Assembly: GCA_947174965.1 (NCBI GenBank) | Contig: CAMWKY010000105.1 | Coordinates: 1-7,365 of the forward strand | Direction of reading: 5' to 3' | From: an uncultured Ruminococcus sp. | Lineage (GTDB): Bacteria; Bacillota; Clostridia; Oscillospirales; Ruminococcaceae | Length of the DNA: 7,365 nt | In this document: positions 6,387-7,365 of the stretch, piece by piece | Layout: each line of letters starts with the position of its first letter | How positions within the stretch are numbered: the first letter of the stretch is position 1 | The notes under the pieces: generated by a model | Database searches by the model: none | What the model was told of the DNA's origin: nothing | Seen by the model: only the letters and a program-made list of their open reading frames with translations | Position numbers and translations under genes: made by a program

Positions 6387-7365
6387 ATGAAAAAAGTTTT
6401 AAGCAGTATACTTGCTTTTACACTTGCTACGGCATCTTTTACAGTTCCTTATCTGACTGGTGATAACCTGATTGTATCTTCAGCAGCTGAACTTACAGGA
6501 GAATTGGGTGGCTACAAACAGGAATTGGTTGACCAGTCCGAAATAAGACCGCATCTTTATGTTGAAAGCAAGCTGATAAGCATTGATGAAGCAAGACAGA
6601 ACCCGACACAGAGTGTAAGTGTAATAGTAAGCGGTGCAGATTTGAAATATTGCCATATAGGTCTTCGTGTTTATTATGATTCACGCCTGACAATTGCAAG
6701 AGACAGCGCAGGAAATCCTGATGTCAAGCTTGGCAGTGCTACAGATTCTTTTTCTGTTGTTGCGTGTTTAGATGAACAGAATGTTTCAGTTTCAGGAATG
6801 AACGGTGTAATTCTCAGAAGTTCAGGTACTTCAGACAGCGGTCGTGACGGTGCTATCTATACAATGACTTTCACACTTCCGAATGATGTACAGTCGGGTG
6901 ACGTTTATCCTTTTGATATTTATTATAAATCTGCTGACGGTTACAGAAGTTTATTTACCAGTTATGAAAATGATTTTTATGGTCAGGTTATGCAGGCATA
7001 TACTTTTACAAGAGGTATAAATAATGGTATAACAAATTCGTTTAATCCTTCAACTGACGTTCTTGACATTAACGGAAATGTTATTTATGGTATTGTTGAA
7101 TCCTGTCCGGCTGTTGTAAATGTTGATTCAGGTGTGGACGGTGTTATTGCGATTATGGGTGACGGAATGACAACAACATCTGTAACAATCGAAACAACTA
7201 CCACTACAACAGAGGAAACAACCACCACAACAGAAGAAACTACTACCACAACAGAGGAAACAACTACTACAACAGAAGAAACTACTACCACAACAGAAGA
7301 AACAACCACCACAACAGAAGAAACTACTACCACAACAGAGGAAACAACTACTACAACAGAAGAAA
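6387..7365 (+). CDS. ScaE-like cohesin surface protein (partial, 3' end missing)
   Basis: A secreted protein of which 326 codons are visible; the frame stays open to the window edge. Residues 1-34 form a signal peptide: MKK, a hydrophobic core at 8-20 and likely cleavage after Ala33 or Ala34. Residues about 55-258 resemble the cohesin of R. flavefaciens ScaE, the wall-anchored scaffoldin that holds the cellulosome. Shared landmarks, compared from memory, are a GxRVYYDSRL strand (92-101), DGAIYTMTFTLP (154-165), SGDVYPFDIYYK (170-181), SLF (188-190), VMQAYTFTRGI (201-211), NPSTD (220-224) and DGVIAI (251-256). From residue 269 an ETTTTTE repeat linker begins. By analogy with ScaE, a C-terminal LPxTG-type sortase signal would be expected outside the window. 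It would bind dockerins of scaffoldins or enzymes. The gene is not inside a visible sca cluster, so I give no symbol. It has its own strong promoter and a good ribosome binding site. Confidence 0.85.
   Translation, partial: MKKVLSSILAFTLATASFTVPYLTGDNLIVSSAAELTGELGGYKQELVDQSEIRPHLYVESKLISIDEARQNPTQSVSVIVSGADLKYCHIGLRVYYDSRLTIARDSAGNPDVKLGSATDSFSVVACLDEQNVSVSGMNGVILRSSGTSDSGRDGAIYTMTFTLPNDVQSGDVYPFDIYYKSADGYRSLFTSYENDFYGQVMQAYTFTRGINNGITNSFNPSTDVLDINGNVIYGIVESCPAVVNVDSGVDGVIAIMGDGMTTTSVTIETTTTTTEETTTTTEETTTTTEETTTTTEETTTTTEETTTTTEETTTTTEETTTTTEE
7191..7365 (+). repeat. 21-bp tandem repeat encoding the ETTTTTE linker
   Basis: After a first 24-base unit (7191-7214, ETTTTTTE) come seven exact-length 21-base units starting at 7215, 7236, 7257, 7278, 7299, 7320 and 7341, and a ninth begins at 7362. 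Every unit encodes ETTTTTE and differs only at synonymous third positions. The array runs off the window. Extended Thr/Glu linkers of this kind usually act as flexible, possibly O-glycosylated spacers that hold a cohesin away from the cell wall. Confidence 0.97.

Noticed and set aside
7085..7333. Minus-strand open frame encoding Val/Ser repeats
   Set aside because: It is the antisense of the Thr/Glu linker repeat. Low complexity alone keeps it open, and no start signals are present.
7191..7365. Tandem repeats considered as a CRISPR array
   Set aside because: The 21-base units are directly adjacent with no spacers, keep one reading frame and vary only at silent positions, so they are a coding repeat.

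Overview
The window looks like chromosomal DNA of a low-to-moderate GC Firmicute of the class Clostridia, most likely a fibre-degrading Ruminococcus (R. flavefaciens-like or a related cellulosome or amylosome former). The main reason is the last gene: a secreted protein with an N-terminal cohesin module closest, from memory, to the ScaE anchoring scaffoldin of R. flavefaciens, followed by a Glu/Thr repeat linker typical of Ruminococcus surface proteins. The AT-rich intergenic DNA, consensus sigma-A type promoters, purine-rich ribosome binding sites and 4-base ATGA gene overlaps agree with that.

Left part (1-1634, minus strand): a promoter with an extended -10 drives tRNA-Arg(CCT). Only 27 bases after the tRNA 3' end comes pduL (phosphotransacylase, here without microcompartment features), and 3 bases after that comes nfo (endonuclease IV). 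A hairpin plus U-tract terminator follows 8 bases after nfo. No separate promoter fits between tRNA and pduL, so the three genes probably share one transcript that is opened by tRNA processing.

Central part (1675-6266, plus strand): a promoter diverging from the tRNA promoter drives a tightly overlapping four-gene operon. It encodes an MscS-type mechanosensitive channel, an HI0933/YhiN-family flavoprotein, a COG2509-type FAD-dependent protein and the 16S rRNA dimethyladenosine transferase KsgA/RsmA. Every junction overlaps (4, 14 and 4 bases), so translation is probably coupled. Two poorly characterised flavoproteins beside an rRNA modification enzyme suggest an RNA-modification or ribosome-maturation theme, because E. 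coli YhiN has, to my knowledge, recently been linked to 23S rRNA dihydrouridine.

Right part (6267-7365, plus strand): a short intergenic region with a near-perfect promoter leads into the cohesin-bearing surface protein, which runs off the window inside its repeat linker. The linker DNA is a 21-base tandem repeat with a visible 84-base higher-order period. I see no CRISPR array, insertion sequence, prophage or defence system. All but the last gene are housekeeping-type; the accessory interest lies in the cohesin protein and in the operon arrangement.
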